DNA of 64,000 bases from Tamarix chinensis (lineage: Eukaryota; Streptophyta; Magnoliopsida; Caryophyllales; Tamaricaceae), in contig CM060173.1 of assembly GCA_030549775.1 (NCBI GenBank), forward strand, positions 27,718,032-27,782,031, in the 5' to 3' direction. The position numbers and the translations under genes were made by a program. Below are positions 1-12,879 of this stretch, piece by piece (position 1 is the stretch's first letter; each line of letters starts with the position of its first letter). Below the pieces are notes generated by a model. It ran no database searches and was not told the origin of the DNA. It worked only from the letters and a program-made list of their open reading frames with translations.

Positions 1-1270
1 GAGGTTTAGAAGATGTTTACTATTATTAAGAATGTTCATTGAACATATTGTACTACAAATTATTCATACTCTCTTCTTCTATTTCTTTTTTTTTATCAAT
101 TTATTTAAGTTTAATCATCTACTACACACAAGTGATACTAAACTTTAAAAAATTATCTTTTATCGTTATATTTTATTTTAGTTAATTTTTTATTTGTTTT
201 AATTGATATAAATACATTTAATTAAATATAAATTTATTAATTATTTTTAGAATTATTTCCATTTCAATATATACATATATCTGTATCATCCCACTTTTAT
301 CGTGTTTAACTTGTTAAAGTACATAATAGTAATTAATATGCGTATTTAACCACCATTTGACATTTGCCCGTGGCCTTGACCAGTTACTATCAAACAGAAT
401 ATTTGACTGTTCACAGGCTGGAGAATGAACGAGGGACAGCTGTGAACACTGAACACCCACAATTTTTATCCTAAAATATAAAAATTATCAAGCCGATGTT
501 TAAAAAAAACAAATTAAATAATTAATTCTATAAATATAAATAATATTAAATTTATAAAAATATATATATTTAAAATATAATTACAACTATTAATTTTTTA
601 TAATTATATAAAATGATAAAATATTTTTTATAAATACTTTTGTCTTTATATAATATTTTGATGACCGTTGCAATATAAAATTTTATTTCATTTCTAATTT
701 TTAAATTTTATTTATTTTATTTAAACTCCGATAATATATTTTAATATTATTTTTAAATAATATAAGACACTCATATATACATGTACATAAATATTATTGG
801 ATTTTTAATCTTAATTTTAAATATTTTATAATATAAAATTTTAAAATTAATTAATTACAATATTTTTAAAAAATAAGTATTTACTGGATCCAATTTCTAT
901 CTGTAGTTATTTATCAAGTTTTTGATTAAATTAGCCGGACTAAATATTTAGTTTGAAGGTTACAGTTATCCTTATTTAAGTTTACGGAGCCCAGTTTTGC
1001 TTCTATTGAAGTTGGCTATCAATTAATTTTCCTTCCAACCTGGGCACGTAAGGTGGAACATTAACTTTCCTTTGATTCTTCAGCATTCAAAAGTGAAGAT
1101 AGTAAACAGACATCAAGCCAAGCAAATTTCCTGGAGTCTTCAAAGACTATTCTTTTTAATAATCCCACCTAGCCTACAACTAGGACTGTATATATTATTC
1201 GGTATTCTATAAATTGATTAAATATTTGGATAATTTTAATCTGAAAATTAAACATAAAGAATATTTAATC
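1..1270. other. AT-rich spacer, no gene seen
   Basis: No open frame of convincing length or composition and no recognisable element. The sequence is mostly A/T runs with short fragments of mixed composition around positions 360-450 and 960-1100. Confidence 0.6.
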
Positions 1271-1272
1271 TA

Positions 1273-1306
<34 letters not shown>

Positions 1307-1336
1307 GTATGTAAGTATATGTATGTATGTATGTAT
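1271..1336. repeat. Compound microsatellite (AT)n-(GTAT)n
   Basis: An (AT)n run passes directly into (GTAT)n and ends near 1336. It is a simple-sequence repeat with no associated gene. Confidence 0.9.
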
Positions 1337-1795
1337 AAGCAAATAATTATTAATTTTTTATAATATTTTATTACATACAACTTACATGTACACTTGTATA
1401 TAATTTGAAAATAAAAAGTTAATAGCAAAAATATTGATTAGGATGGATAATTTATAAATATTATCACGTATTTTTGTGGATTGTAATTTTTTATAAGGAA
1501 ATTATGCATTTTTAATTCTTATTTTATGAAATATTTAAATATTATTCTAAATTCATAATTACTAATTAAATATAATATAATTTAATATTTAAATCAAATC
1601 ATTAGAACTAATCGATTTATTATCTTTCTAATGAATATTTTTTATCAAATGCTTTTTACTTATGTAAATTTTTTAATATCCAAAGTGGTAGATATATAGT
1701 CTTATGAATAGTCAAAAAATATATATTTAATATTCGATCTAGATATATTTTTGCCAAGGAGGTGTGGACCTTTGATGGCCAAATAATGCCTAGGA
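1337..1795. other. AT-rich spacer, no gene seen
   Basis: AT-rich sequence without recognisable coding or element termini. Confidence 0.55.
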
Positions 1796-2350
1796 TTGAT
1801 ATTCATATTGATTATTACTAATATAATAAATAATAATAACAATAACAATAATTCTATTAATATTTAGTAGTTAGTATTAATTTTTAATAATTGCTCTATT
1901 TTTATTATTTTGGATATATTATTAATAATTGTTATATAATATCTAATAATTGATAATTAAAAATATGTTATCGATTATGAACTATTAATAATCTTAATAA
2001 AATTATTATTATTATTTCATATCAATAATAATGAATAATAATATAATGCCTATTAAAAATAAGGAACATTAGATTATTATTAAAAACATTAATATCAATT
2101 ATTAATATTTTTAATGATAATAATTGATATTGACATGAATAATTAATATTAATACTTTAATTATTAATTATTAATAAGATATTAACAATAATATAACAAT
2201 TATTATTAATAATATATTGATCTAGTGATATTGTTACTTAATCAATAGATTATTTTTCATAAGTAATTATGAATAATAATTAATTACTATTAAAATAACA
2301 ATACATTAACATAACTATTAATTATAAAATTGTGAGTAGCAATGTCTTAA
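1796..2350 (+). repeat. AT-rich dispersed repeat E, copy 1
   Basis: About 555 bp of almost pure A/T that reappears as its reverse complement at 57460-58030. The match holds base by base over long stretches, for example around CTTAATCAATAGATTATTTT (near 2258) and GTGAGTAGCAATGTCTTAA at the right end. This excludes shared low complexity as the only explanation. It has no coding capacity. It may be a MITE or foldback-type element, but class and exact ends are unproven. Confidence 0.7.
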
Positions 2351-2695
2351 TAATTAGTATTTCATCAACAATATTAGACTTAAAAAAATCTACCCATAAT
2401 TAACTCACTCATTTAACCAAAAATCTACCCATAATCAACTCATCACCTTCCACCAACTCTTTTATGGTCTTTTACTTATGTCAATCACTTACATCACTCC
2501 TCTTACTTGTACATAGCCCCATCCAACTTCTCCCTCTCTCTTGCCATTTTCAATAGCCATAATGGGATATGCCTCTTTGGTTGGTCATTCTACAGTTATC
2601 TAAATCCTTGCACTTTAACTTTTCTCTCTCCCCTCTCCTCTAACATTTTCATGTGTTCTTGAGGTGTTCTTCTTTGTTGTTCTTGCTCCTTGCTG
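2351..2695. other. Spacer, pyrimidine-rich towards its right end
   Basis: Positions 2500-2700 are rich in CT and resemble a plant 5' leader. They continue at 15571 across the A1 insertion. No open frame follows, so no gene is called. Confidence 0.45.
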
Positions 2696-3132
2696 TTGAG
2701 TGAAATGCCCCGAAAATTCTAATTTTATTATTTATTATTAAACAATATTTTAATGTATAATTTTATTAAAATAAAAGGAAATTAATTAGGGAAAATTAAT
2801 AAGAAATTTATAAGTATCTTAATTAGGAGAAATTTGGGTATTTTAGCTAACTAAAGATTTTATTTTAGAAATTAATTAAAGAAATTATTTTATTTAAAGT
2901 AAGAAGGATAAATTAGTTTCAAATTAATATTAATTTTATAAATAATTTAATTTGAGAAAATTAGAGTGTTTTGCTAATTAAAATGAAAGTTATGAAAAAT
3001 ATTTTAAAAATCCTATTTTAGCTTAAAAAGGGGTTTAAATATTATTATTTTTAAATATCCAAAATATCCAAACTAATTTAATTAACCTAAACCATTATTT
3101 TTCTCTTTTTCTTTTTTCACTACAAAATAATT

Positions 3133-3459
3133 GACTTTTGCCCACAGGTCTTATCTGTTGGTAAAATCCATGTTTCTGTTGGCAAAAGTTTTTACCAACA
3201 GAAATTTTTCATTGATAAATCTGTGGGTAAAAACTCTGTGCTTAAAAGTTTTACCCACAGATACGTATGATCTGTTGGTATTAGTTGCTTATGCCCACAT
3301 ATATTTATATGTTGGTAAAATTTATACCCACAATTATATCTGTGAGTAAAAGTATTAACCACAAAATGATATATGTGACTACAAGTATTGTCCACAAAAC
3401 AATATCTGTGACTAAAACTATTATCCACAAAAGAAAATCTGTGACTAAAAGTAGTATCC

Positions 3460-3500
<41 letters not shown>
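3133..3500. repeat. Left subterminal repeats of the CACTA element
   Basis: Degenerate direct and inverted copies of ATCTGTTGGTAAAA and CCCACAGA at roughly 20-40 bp spacing, ending in a (TA)n run near 3462-3500. Short open frames here arise only from the repeat and are not genes. Confidence 0.8.
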
Positions 3501-3502
<2 letters not shown>

Positions 3503-5105
3503 GTTAGTAAAACGACAATAATGTCCATAATACCTGTTGTAACAATATTTACTTATAACAATAACTTATCCTTATATAAAATATAGTACACCATACATAA
3601 TCATCGTTCGTTAGTTCAAATATCAAAACGATAATAATCTATAAGTAGAATATATATACAACTTGTAACCTATACTAACATATAAGACATATTCATTAGC
3701 ATATCAAACACCATCCTCTTCATTCCCATCCTATTTAGCATCTCCAATGACTTCTGCGTCTTCAATATTTTCTTTAATAAGTATCAGGATGTATTCCCTA
3801 AAAAAATATGTATGTAACTTAATTAGATTAACATAAATTCGGCTAGGATAAGAATGAAAGAAAAAATAATAGTAACCAGAGTAACTAAACACACAAACAA
3901 CAACAATACTAATAACACAAACAATGAGTAATGGCCCAAACTAGTGGCAATACTAGCCCCACATACAACTTTGCTAGAAATAAAAGGTTAGCTAATTCAA
4001 AAAAACTTTTCAGAGATAAATTCACTAATATTTCAGACATATGAAAACACACAAAGCATGAGAAGCATGATAAGGCAAGAAATACAAATCAAAACTTTTA
4101 TCGAAATTAGTTTTTTGACCCATAAAAGTAAACATTAAGATGGTGCTAAAAAAATCACTCAAGGCAGCTCAAAATTCGATAGCCATTAATGAGTACATAT
4201 AAAGAAGATCAACCACTCTAGAATCACGTGCATTCATGAGAGAGCAGGGATGTACTTTGTTATGGAGCAAACTATTTTTTCTTCCCTAAATTTCCTCACA
4301 TGAAAATGATAGTTTCTGTAGTTCACTACTGTAAGGGAAATAGTCAAAATGACACCTCCAAAAAATATGCTCAGAAAACATACTAGCTCCACACACCCCT
4401 AGTACTTCCATTCTTTACTTCCCTCCACCTTCCAACCAAGATATTATCTACTAGTTTCCTAGTTAATAAGACATCCTACCCATCTATCTCAAAATTATCA
4501 TGAAGGATTGGTCAAATAGAAATTTTGTTGAGGTTTCTCCATAGTCCAGCACTTAAGGAAGTATTGGTAGTTGTTGGTGGTAGATACATGACCAAGTTCA
4601 TGGGTGACTATGTAGAGGCCTTTCTGTTTGTAGCCAGTTGAGTGCCTGCTTGGAGAGAAAGGGAAGTTATAATTCAGTGAAGGCTGAAAATAACCCCCTT
4701 AAAAGATTGATTTATTAAGTCTCATGTGATAGTACTAGGAAATTTAATCTTCTAGGGAGTAAAATAGAAGTTTTGTGCTGCCTGTCAGAACCCAAGTTCA
4801 GAAGGTAAGACACAGATAATCGATGGTCATCATCCTCCAGACTAAACAAAGAACAAAACTCTTGCCACAAATAGATTTATCACACTATATTATATATATA
4901 CATAATATCCACAAACAAAAATTAATAATTAAAAAATAAAGAAAATGGATTTGTCCCACTTCAAACCAAAAAAGCATGAAATACAAGATAGAGTTGTATG
5001 ATTCTGCATAAAAATCATCAAAAAAGCCAAACAAGTAAGAGATAATGGAACTAGAGCATGAAAGGAAATATGTGCATGTTGAAAATGATATACATAAAAA
5101 GACAC
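3501..5105. other. Left interior of the CACTA element, unidentified
   Basis: Moderately AT-rich, non-repetitive sequence between the subterminal repeats and the captured exon. It could contain intron or flanking DNA of the captured transporter gene, but I could not match any further exon by eye. Confidence 0.4.
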
Positions 5106-5350
5106 CTGAATTGCAGGGGTTAGGACACCATCTCCAATGACTATGCTAGTACCAGACAAAACCAAAAGTAGTAGAGCAGTTCGCAGCTTCTTGTGCTTAT
5201 TCAGAAATCTCTTCAATGAAGAATTGGCCGAAGTTGGTGTTGAATAACCGTATCTATAGGTAGTGAGTTCTTTGTCTGCTGCTTGTTGATTTGGTAGCAT
5301 ACTGAACCTTGCATGACGGTAAAGCAGATAATAGAGCGCAAATGGTCCAC
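5106..5350 (-). pseudogene. Captured exon of a KUP/HAK/KT potassium transporter
   Basis: On the minus strand the frame reads GGPFALYYLLYRHARFSMLP, then NQQAADKELTTYRYGYS, then KHKKLRTALLLLVLSGTSIV and IGDGVLTPAIQ. This is the conserved block of plant KUP/HAK/KT K+ transporters (plasma-membrane or tonoplast K+ uptake), where RHA, LPNQQAADEEL, KHKKL and GDGVLTPAI are hallmark segments. The piece is about 80 residues out of roughly 750-800 in a full protein. Its edges look like a real exon: a pyrimidine tract and TTTTTAG precede it, and CAG/GTGTCT follows it. The open frame runs past both edges into intron-like DNA. The exons before and after are absent, so no transporter can be made. It lies inside a CACTA element, which implies transduplication of a host gene fragment. 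Family identity is strong; which family member is unknown. Confidence 0.85.
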
Positions 5351-5459
5351 CTAAAAAGGGAGAAACATTGATCAAACCTTAAGGACAAAGCTACAACATG
5401 GCACAAACACAACAAAGGACAACTTAATATTAACTTTCACCATTATCATCAACACTTAA

Positions 5460-8400
5460 AACGACCATACACCCTAGCTGGCCCGCCCAGAAACGTAACC
5501 AGACCACCAATAAATAGGACACCTAATCACTTAAGTATGCATATCCCCTATAAGGCCGAAGTATATCGAGACACCTATAGAGTAGAAGAGGGCCTCTCCA
5601 GACCTCGTAAGGCACCCGGGATCACAAAATAGAAAACACCGGAATGGTACCAAGTGAATACCAAACCTAACTTGGATAGCTACCCCGAGTGATACAAGTC
5701 CCACTCAAGATCTTTCACTTTAAGTGATTAATATTTTATTCAAAGATTTAGCCAATCATAAATTAAGCCCACATAACAACACTTAGCTCACATCCATCAA
5801 TACAATGACTTTCCATTATTATATCAATTTCAAATAGCATTAAAGCCAAGTGGCATTAAAGCCGATCAATTTTAAGCGGCATTAAAGCCGAACCAATCCA
5901 AGCGGTGTTAAAGCCGAACCAATTTCAGCAGCATTAGAGCCGAACAAATTTAAGTGGCATTAAAGCCAATCGATTCCAGAGGCATTAAAGCCGATCCAAT
6001 TTATAAGGCATTAAAGCCGAATAAGTCCATGGTATAAAATACAGTATAAGGCATCATGCAATTTCAATCCATACTAAACCTTTCATACACTTACATATAA
6101 TATTCAAACGTCATATTAACACGCATTGCATTGAGGCTACAAATTCATATATTTATATAATTACCATATAGAACATAGCATATACTTGATATAATTAAAT
6201 AATCGATAAGCATCATCATCACCTTCCACTCCAAGCAGACATACATCGAGATTCCGTCATAAGTAGGGTAAGTCCAAAGCTAGCTAAGCAAAGTGAGGAA
6301 GAGAGAGCTATCAAAAGCTTAACAATCCACGAGAAAATTTTCCTAGATCACCGATGAAAATCGGAACTAAGTTAGAAGCTATCTTATCGATCAATGATTC
6401 AATTGTAATAAAATTAACATAAACGGACACAAACAAACTTTCTTGAAAAACGTGCCCAAAACCTATGACTTGTGAACGTAGCTCAATTAAGATTTAAAAC
6501 TAAATATTAACCAAATCGAATTTAACACTTATCACTTGGGACATTTCAAATTGATTTGGAAGGCCCGAGAAAGAATAATAGATTATAAACTATTTTATCG
6601 AAAATGACTTATTCATTAGGTTTTACAACTAAAGAGACAAACCAACTATTTTTAGGGAACCAAATCTAACCCGATAAGATAAAAACATAATTCAAATGAT
6701 TTAAAGTCAAATCCGAAAATCGGTTAGGTAAAAGAAGCATAGCATAATTAATTATATAAAACTATCTCCAAAAATTAGGGTTTTTAATGCCCGCACTATG
6801 AACCAACCAATCCACTTTTATTATCTTAAATCAATAGATTAAGAGTACAATTAAATTAATTTTAAATATATCTAGATAATCAATTTTAACAAAAGCAATC
6901 TTCCAAGTAGCCAATTTAAGAATATCGGTTTCCGAAATTAGGGTTTCACAAACCCAAGACATAAATTCGAATAATTCAAATAAATTAATTACAATCGAAG
7001 GTATTAGAATGCATATACGATCATTTCAACAATTTCTATAAATTCAATTTTAGAAAAACGACCATAAAAATGACCAATCCCAAAATTTTACTTGAAATCT
7101 AAGGTTTTAGACCTGAAAATACAATTCGGTAAAATTCTATAAATTTAATTAAATTGAATGTTTAGAAATGCAATTAGACATATTTTATAACATAATATAT
7201 AATCAATTGATCAAAACCAATAAAGGAAATGCCCAATTTAGCACAATTAAAGTTTTTAAGCCCGGAACACAAATCCGATCAATTCTTGCTAAAATATATA
7301 AATTGACGATTCGGAAATATAATTAAATATATTCTAATATAGATTATATAATCAATTGAATAAAACAACCCGATTACATAATCCAATTTAAATCCGTAAG
7401 AGTTTTGACCTAAAAATCCAATTCCGATCAATTTCATACAATTTTCTGAAATCAACACTTCGGATATAAAATTAAATACATTTCAAACGATATTACAAAT
7501 TCGATTGAGTAAAATGACTCAATTATGCAACCCGATTTCATCACACATGGATTTTGACATAGAAGGTCAATTTTGATTAATTCGGCATAAATTTCTCAAA
7601 TTGAAAGCTCCAACATGAAATTAGATACATTCCACAGCATATTGTAAAATCAATTTACCCAAAGTAGCTAAATCGGACAAATCCGAAAAATTCGGACATA
7701 ACCCGACAAAAAATTCAATTTTCACAAATCAACCAAATACACTACAATTAACCACTCTAAATCAATCATACAACATATATATACATAATCAAACAATCAA
7801 TTTAGCTTTTCATAAGCTAATTCATACTCAATTAATTAATTCCAATGTTAGGGTTTTCAGAATTTATACCAAACAAGAATTAGCAAATCGGGACAATAGA
7901 AGGCGGGAAAAGCTTCGCCGGAGGTCGAACGGTGCTCGCCAGTGGTAGGGAGACGTCGACGGTGACCGGACGGCAGCGGTGTGACCTGCACGTTGCTACT
8001 GCTGGTTGCTGCTACTACAGCAGCTACTCGTGGCTGCTGTTGCGGCATTTGCGGCTGTTGGAAGTGGCGGTCGATGGCTGGAAGTTAGCCAGCGTGGAGG
8101 AACAACAAGAACATGAGGGCTGGGGTTGGGGCTGCGAATAGGGACGTTGGGGCCGCGGGACGGGAGCAGGGAAAGAGAAGAGAAGAGAAGAGAAGAGAAG
8201 AGAAAGAAAAGAAGAGAGAAAGGAAAGGAAGAGGGTCGCCGGTCGGGGTTGGGTTTGTTTTTTTTCTTTTTCTTTCAAATACACACATAAATACAGACTA
8301 AACATTTAAAATTATTGTTGGAAAATTTTATCTAAAATTTATTTAACGAAAAATCATTTCATAAGGTTCTGAAGGCTTAAAATCGATATAAAAGCTATAT

Positions 8401-9126
8401 ACAGAATTTTAGAAGTATTTTCGGAAGAATTTACCAATGAACGTAAAAATTTATATTATTTACGGAAATACATTATAAGACCTCAAAATAATATTTAAAA
8501 GCATATAAGTAAATATTTAAATTAAATTCTAATAAACCAAGACTAATTTAAATAATTTCCGAAATTGATTTTCCGCAACCAAAAAACGTAAAACAGAAAG
8601 AAATTAATTTTGGAAAGAAATCCATAAATAAGCTTCGAAAATCTTTTTAATTTAAAACTTTCTGAATATCTTAATGACTTTGGAAACAAATAAATTTAAT
8701 TTCGGAAATATTTTCTACAGATAAAATTGATAAAATAAATTTGACTATTTTAAACAAAAATTTTATAATTTAAATAATAAATATATCGCTAACGAAATAT
8801 AACTCCAAAACAAAGTCGTAATCATACGACGAAGTTATAATCGAAAACGAATATAAAATATTAAGAATCAAAATACGAGAAAGATCAAAAATATATAGTT
8901 TTAACCAAAAATTGAAATCATGTGAATATAATAAAATCATAGTCGTGAACGAATTTATTTACAATCATCTGCAACGACAACAATTAATTAAATTCAATTA
9001 TGAAGTCAAAATGTTGATAAATCCATAAAATTAATCGAAATTAAAATAATTAAATGTTTATATCAAATTACGCTAATAAAATAATTAACCTTAATAAAAT
9101 TGAATTTTAAAATACGGGGTATTACA
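5460..9126 (-). mobile_element. LTR-like unit B1, truncated at its left end
   Basis: The sequence is collinear with unit B2 from about 24368 onwards. It shares the CCCGCCC-AACATAACCAGACCACC block, the TCTTTCACTTTA core (5711-5722), the GGCATTAAAGCC repeats, the terminal purine/pyrimidine block, and the end AAAATACGGGGTATTACA at 9126. About 0.9 kb present at the left of B2, including TGTAACACCC, is missing, so the join near 5460 is a truncation. It has no protein domain. The GC-richer stretch 7880-8270 (CTGCTG and GAGAA runs) gives spurious short frames. Confidence 0.75.
5832..6035. repeat. Tandem repeat with palindromic GGCATTAAAGCC core
   Basis: About eight copies of a 23-26 bp unit carrying GGCATTAAAGCC or a variant. 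GGC and GCC can pair as a short stem. A shorter version is in B2 at 24738-24845. Confidence 0.8.
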
Positions 9127-9560
9127 GCTATTCTTGTTGTTGCGGCGGCACTACGGCTGCTGGTTGCCACTACTGCTGCGGTTGCTTTGACTGCTGCTAC
9201 GACGTCTCCGGTGGCGGCGGTCGACTGGCGGGGCGGTTGGAGCTGGGAGAAGCTAGGGAGTAGGAGGCAGGCTAGGGTTTGGCCTACGGTTGGCTCAAGA
9301 CATGACCAGGGGGTTAGGAAGGGACATAATAGAGAAGGGAGAGAAAGGAGAGAAGAGAGAAAAGGAAAAGAAGAGGGGGCGGTCGGGGCACGGGTCGATG
9401 TATTTTTTTTAATAGAATACTAAATATCAAAAATTATTATTGGAAGAATTTTATCTAAAATTTATTTAAAGAAAATTTATTTCAAAAGGATCCAAAAATT
9501 TAAAATTAATAAAATATCTATATAAAGAATTTCGGAAATATTTTTGAAAGAATTAATAAA
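9127..9560 (-). repeat. Second B-type fragment, abutting B1
   Basis: It resembles 8000-8430 of B1: a CTGCTGGTTGC-like block, then a GAGAGAAAGG purine run, then GGAAGAATTTTATCTAAAATTTATTTAA. It is a diverged partial copy lying directly beyond the B1 end, either the older target of B1 or a partial duplication. Confidence 0.6.
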
Positions 9561-10310
9561 AGAATTTTTTTCTTATACAAATAAAGTAATTAATTTTAAT
9601 ACTTATAATAATAATATTAATTATCTAATAATCTTATTAAATAATAATTAGTATTATTTAAAATATTTAATATAAAATTAATATTTTATAATGTATTATT
9701 AAGATAATATTGATCATAATTTATAATAAAATAATAATTATTATTAAAAATAATTAATAATGCGAAATAAATACAAATATTAATAATATAAATATTAATC
9801 ATAATTTCCAACAATAGGTAATAATATTTTATAATAATAATAATAATAATAATAATAATGTCCTAAAATAATTATTCTTAGTAATAATTAATAAAGAATT
9901 ATATTAATAATAATAATATGAATCATTATTTTAAATAAATTAATAATAGTATCTAATAATTACTAATATATTATTAATAATGTGAACGATTATTGATAAT
10001 ATTTATTATTGTTAAGATAATATAGATTTGAATGATAATCGGTAGTATTTAATAATAAATTAATTTAATAGTAAGTGGTAGTAGATATAATATATATTAT
10101 TTCATTATAATTGTTAAAAAACACCATCATGAACAATATTAATATAAAAAATTAGAAATAAAATAATAATTAATAATAATATATGTAAAATATTATTTCT
10201 AAAAATGACTAATGACTTAATTATTATTATTATTATATTAAAAAGAATAGAATTAATCATTGATATTATATAAAAACAAATATTATTGTTGAATTTCATA
10301 AAAACTAATA
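9561..10310. other. AT-rich right interior of the CACTA element
   Basis: Almost pure A/T with (ATA)n near 9832-9860. No gene or element terminus seen. Confidence 0.5.
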
Positions 10311-10545
10311 CCAACAGATGTAAAAGTGGGTATTAGTTCTATTGGTATAATGCTACTAATAACCACAGATATAAGTGATGGTAAAATATCTATTGGCATA
10401 ACATATTAATACCAACAGATAAAAAATTTCTGTTGGAAAAACTATATTATTGCCCACAGAAAATTATCTGTTGGTATTAGTTGCTTTTACCAACAGAAAA
10501 AGTATCTGTGACTAAGTTTCTGTTGGCAAAAGTCAATTATTTTGT
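10311..10545. repeat. Right subterminal repeats of the CACTA element
   Basis: Several copies of ACCAACAGAT, ATCTGTTGGTA and CCACAGA precede the terminal inverted repeat, mirroring the left end. Confidence 0.8.
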
Positions 10546-10912
10546 AGTGTTTCCTTTTCTTTCTTCCTTTTTCTTTCTTCTTATTTTCCTCCCCGATTGG
10601 GACTGCCTTCCCGCGACCCAATTCTTCCTTTCCTTTCTTCTTCTTCCTCCTTCCTTCCCCACTGCCGCCGTCGACCTGTAATTCTGAAGATTTCGCCAGC
10701 GACTATGCACCTTTGCTGCCTACTTTCTCCCCCTCTCTTCCGCCTTGAATCACCGACCACACCTGTCTGCCCACTTTTCCCGCACGTTTTCCCTCTCCCC
10801 AAGCCACTTGTAGACCACGATAAGGAAAGTGCACCGACTGTCCTTGTCAGCCGGTGCCCACTCCTTCCTACCACTCTCCCACTTTCCCTTTGACCCTAAC
10901 TTCCCTTTAGTC

Positions 10913-10920
10913 TATAAATA
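10913..10920 (+). promoter_or_regulatory. TATA box in LTR-like unit A1
   Basis: TATAAATA lies after a pyrimidine-rich stretch ending TTGACCCTAAC. The same box in the same setting is found in A2 (31126) and A3 (44378), followed 12-20 bp later by a similar CCTTGTAT-type stretch in A1 and A2. Conservation in three units supports a real RNA polymerase II promoter in the LTR. Confidence 0.6.
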
Positions 10921-11883
10921 CCCCTAGATTGTGCCTTGTATTGAGTTTTGGACACGTACCCAGAATTCCCCGACATTGTCACCGCCTACCCTTTAGACGC
11001 CATTTCCGTCGCATCCGGCTAACACTACTGCCCTTTCTAGCCATCACTGTACTCCCTAGCTGCACTACCCTCTAGCTAACCAAACCATCCATCCCGCTCA
11101 ATTCGTCCTGCACAAGCCACCCCGACTGTGTGAAATAACCTTCCCAAACAACCCTTTCTCCTACCACCGCCACCCTTCGAACCGCCCTTAGCCACCACTT
11201 CCGCCGCTTCTACCGCTTCCTTCACCTCCCATTCTGTGCTACTGACCTTCATCTACCTTCCCCTACCTTTCCTTTCCTCTCCATCCCTCTCCTACTCCCT
11301 ATCTCTCTTCTTCTTCTCCATTTGGCCGCCGCCGCCGCCGCCATCGTGCGTCGCCACCTTTGGTTGTGCTGCCACCTCCATTCTGCTCCTCTCCCTTTAA
11401 GCATTCTTAAATAGCCCAACTTCCACCTCCATTCTCCCTATCTTTTTCCCAGCATTGAACTTTTACCCTTTTCTTCTCTTTTTCCGGCCGCTGCCGCTGC
11501 CGTCCACCACCACTGGTGCCGCTTATCCCCGCCAGCTTAAGGTTGAACCCTAAACCCTCTCAACCCTTTTCCCTATTTTTACAAGCCCTAAATTATTTTT
11601 TTCATTTATTCTAATATAATTCCTATTATTATTATTATTTCAATTATTAATATGTAATATTAATATTATTAATATTAATGCTCTTATTACCATTCTATTG
11701 AGGGTCGAAGCCCTATTATACTTTTAATTCAATTTTATTACTATTAGCATTATTATTATTGTTATTATCTTTATTTTTAATATTAATATGTTGTTGTTAT
11801 TATTATTATTAGTATAAATAACTATTATTATTATTATTATTCCATTATTAATATTACAACTACTTTACTATTAGTTTTGCTAT

Positions 11884-11932
<49 letters not shown>
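11884..11932. repeat. Microsatellite (CTA)n
   Basis: Uninterrupted CTA repeats within the trinucleotide-rich part of A1. Confidence 0.9.
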
Positions 11933-11933
<1 letters not shown>

Positions 11934-12228
11934 TTATTTTCAAGTGTTAGTATATCTTATTATTTTATATAGGGCTAAAACCCTATTGTGCTTATTTTAA
12001 ATTTTAGTAGTTGTATTATAAATATCATGTCTTATTATTATTATTAGGGTTATTAATATTTTTATTATTATTAGTATTTATTCTTACTAGTGTTATTATT
12101 ATTATTTATTAATTTATTATTATTCAATGTAGGGTAGAAACCCTACTTCTTTTTATCTTCGATCATCATCCTTACTATTATTACCATTATGGTTATTATT
12201 ATGTGGTAATATTATTATGGATTTTATC

Positions 12229-12236
<8 letters not shown>

Positions 12237-12309
<73 letters not shown>
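12237..12309. repeat. Microsatellite (ATT)n
   Basis: ATC/ATT repeats becoming a pure (ATT)n run. They produce a poly-isoleucine frame that is not a gene. Similar runs lie at 31826-31866 and 45424-45490 in the sister units. Confidence 0.9.
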
Positions 12310-12879
12310 TCATCATTATTATTATTACTAAATTTGGTTATTTATTTTAGTAATAATAATATTATTTTGGTAAAGGGGCCAAAACCCTTATTTCACTATG
12401 TTTTTGAGTAATGCCCTTTTATTATCATTGTTACTATTTTTATTATTCTTTTTAATATTAATATTGATATTATTTTTAGTATTTTTTCTATTGTTATTTT
12501 ACTATTTTATCAAAAGCCTAGTCTTAGAATAAGTTAGTATTTAATAGTATTTTTGATAGGAGGGAATTTAATTCTAGTTTTTTCCTCATAATAGGTGAGA
12601 CCAGTCAAAGCCCTAAGGAGGCGTACAAGCATGCTCCAAGACCGGTGTCGTTTTAGGTAAGGGTTTACTAAGTCCTATTGTGTGTTAATGTGCATTAAAT
12701 GTCTTGTATGTTCTACATCCTATCTTATTATTATAATTATTACGTTTGTAGCATGACATGGAGTTGAAGTATATTGGTGTGAGTAAATTGTGGCATGCGA
12801 ATTATATATATAAGTGTGTTATTATTATGGTATGATATGGCCTTAAGAAATGCATGATAGGGTTTTAAAATAATGATGG

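Larger units (their letters stand above)
3118..10549. mobile_element. CACTA-type DNA transposon, non-autonomous
   Basis: The left end (3118-3142) and right end (10525-10549) are perfect 25-bp inverted repeats starting CACTACAAAATAATTGAC. Each end is flanked by TTT (3115-3117 and 10550-10552), the 3-bp duplication expected of CACTA (En/Spm) elements. Many short subterminal repeats built on ATCTGTTGGTAAAA and CCCACAGA lie at both ends. They fit the clustered transposase-binding repeats known for this superfamily. No transposase frame is visible, so it is non-autonomous. The interior holds a KUP/HAK transporter exon fragment and a truncated LTR-like unit. It sits inside A1, 417 bp from the start of that unit. 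Confidence 0.9.

Noticed and set aside
3131..3521. Short frames on both strands at the left CACTA end
   Set aside because: They are translations of the subterminal repeats.
5106..5350. A native, complete KUP/HAK gene
   Set aside because: Only one exon-sized piece is present, inside a CACTA element; neighbouring exons were not found.
10581..10893. Overlapping frames at the start of A1 after the CACTA
   Set aside because: Same pyrimidine-rich block; frames on both strands and not preserved in A2 or A3.
12217..12411. Poly-isoleucine open frame
   Set aside because: It is a translation of an (ATT)n microsatellite.
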